From: Clostridium pascui
Lineage (GTDB): Bacteria; Bacillota; Clostridia; Clostridiales; Clostridiaceae
Direction of reading: 5' to 3'
Length of the DNA stretch: 64,000 nt
Assembly: GCF_016908015.1 (NCBI RefSeq)
Contig: NZ_JAFBDB010000001.1
Location: 865,065 to 929,064, forward strand
Below the pieces are notes generated by a model, which made no database searches, was not told the DNA's origin, and saw only the letters and a list, made by a program, of their open reading frames with translations. A program made the position numbers and the translations under genes. Below, one piece after another: positions 63,959 to 64,000 of this stretch (the stretch's first letter is position 1; each line of letters begins with the position of its first letter).

Positions 63959-64000
<42 letters not shown>

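Overview
The window is low-GC Firmicute DNA, most likely a spore-forming anaerobic Clostridium. Supporting signs are very A+T-rich intergenic DNA, strong AGGAGG-type ribosome binding sites with frequent TTG and GTG starts, alpha/beta-type small acid-soluble spore proteins, a spore-coat transglutaminase, a clostripain-family peptidase, T-box and TPP leaders, and a selenocysteine-type UGA codon. I cannot name the species. The right edge enters the 3' end of a 16S rRNA gene.

Layout. 1-2.8 kb: the tail of an M29 aminopeptidase, a lipoprotein, lgt, a DUF3793 gene with a Fur-like operator, and a cold-shock gene. 3.0-5.0 kb: a thiol/selenol redox cluster made of a HesB/IscA-like protein with in-frame UGA in place of the conserved Cys, an unusual WCPYC thioredoxin, trxA behind a CsoR/CstR-like operator, and msrB. 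5.2-14 kb: a membrane glycosyltransferase, an MgtC-like protein, a hemerythrin-like operon, a chemoreceptor co-transcribed with a TetR regulator, an M24 peptidase and small membrane proteins. 14-17.6 kb: a thiamine-precursor salvage operon (TPP riboswitch, tenA, thiZ, thiX, thiY). 18-22.8 kb: a duplicated DUF1576 membrane protein with a small partner, a nitroreductase, an unknown gene overlapping tgl, and a TauE-like exporter. 22.8-38 kb: accessory DNA with a dead IS3-type transposase fragment and three dispersed copies of a roughly 170-250 bp fold-back repeat, among genes for aspartate 4-decarboxylase, an HTH/DUF2157/GDYXXLXY operon, a C11 peptidase, Nudix, ArsR, metallo-beta-lactamase and pentapeptide-repeat proteins, an amidohydrolase and RecQ.

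38-52.3 kb: a second cold-shock gene, two SASP-type genes (one highly divergent), an APC permease, an exonuclease, a MacAB-like efflux operon, and a COG2984-type ABC importer operon preceded by three complete tandem T-box leaders. The leaders do not look tryptophan-specific. 52.3-63.4 kb: an arginine biosynthesis island (argJ-argC divergent from argB-argD, then argF-carB-carA in one operon). All three of its promoters carry an ArgR-type palindrome exactly on the -10 box. 63.4-64 kb: a terminator and then the 16S 3' end, with no 23S gene between the 16S end and carA.

The strongest candidates for novelty are the overlooked HesB-like selenoprotein, the fold-back repeat family, the triple T-box with non-Trp specificity, the gene coupled to tgl, the DUF1576 pair, and the apparently solitary 16S gene. 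Fold, database and copy-number claims were not computed. They come from reading the sequence by eye.
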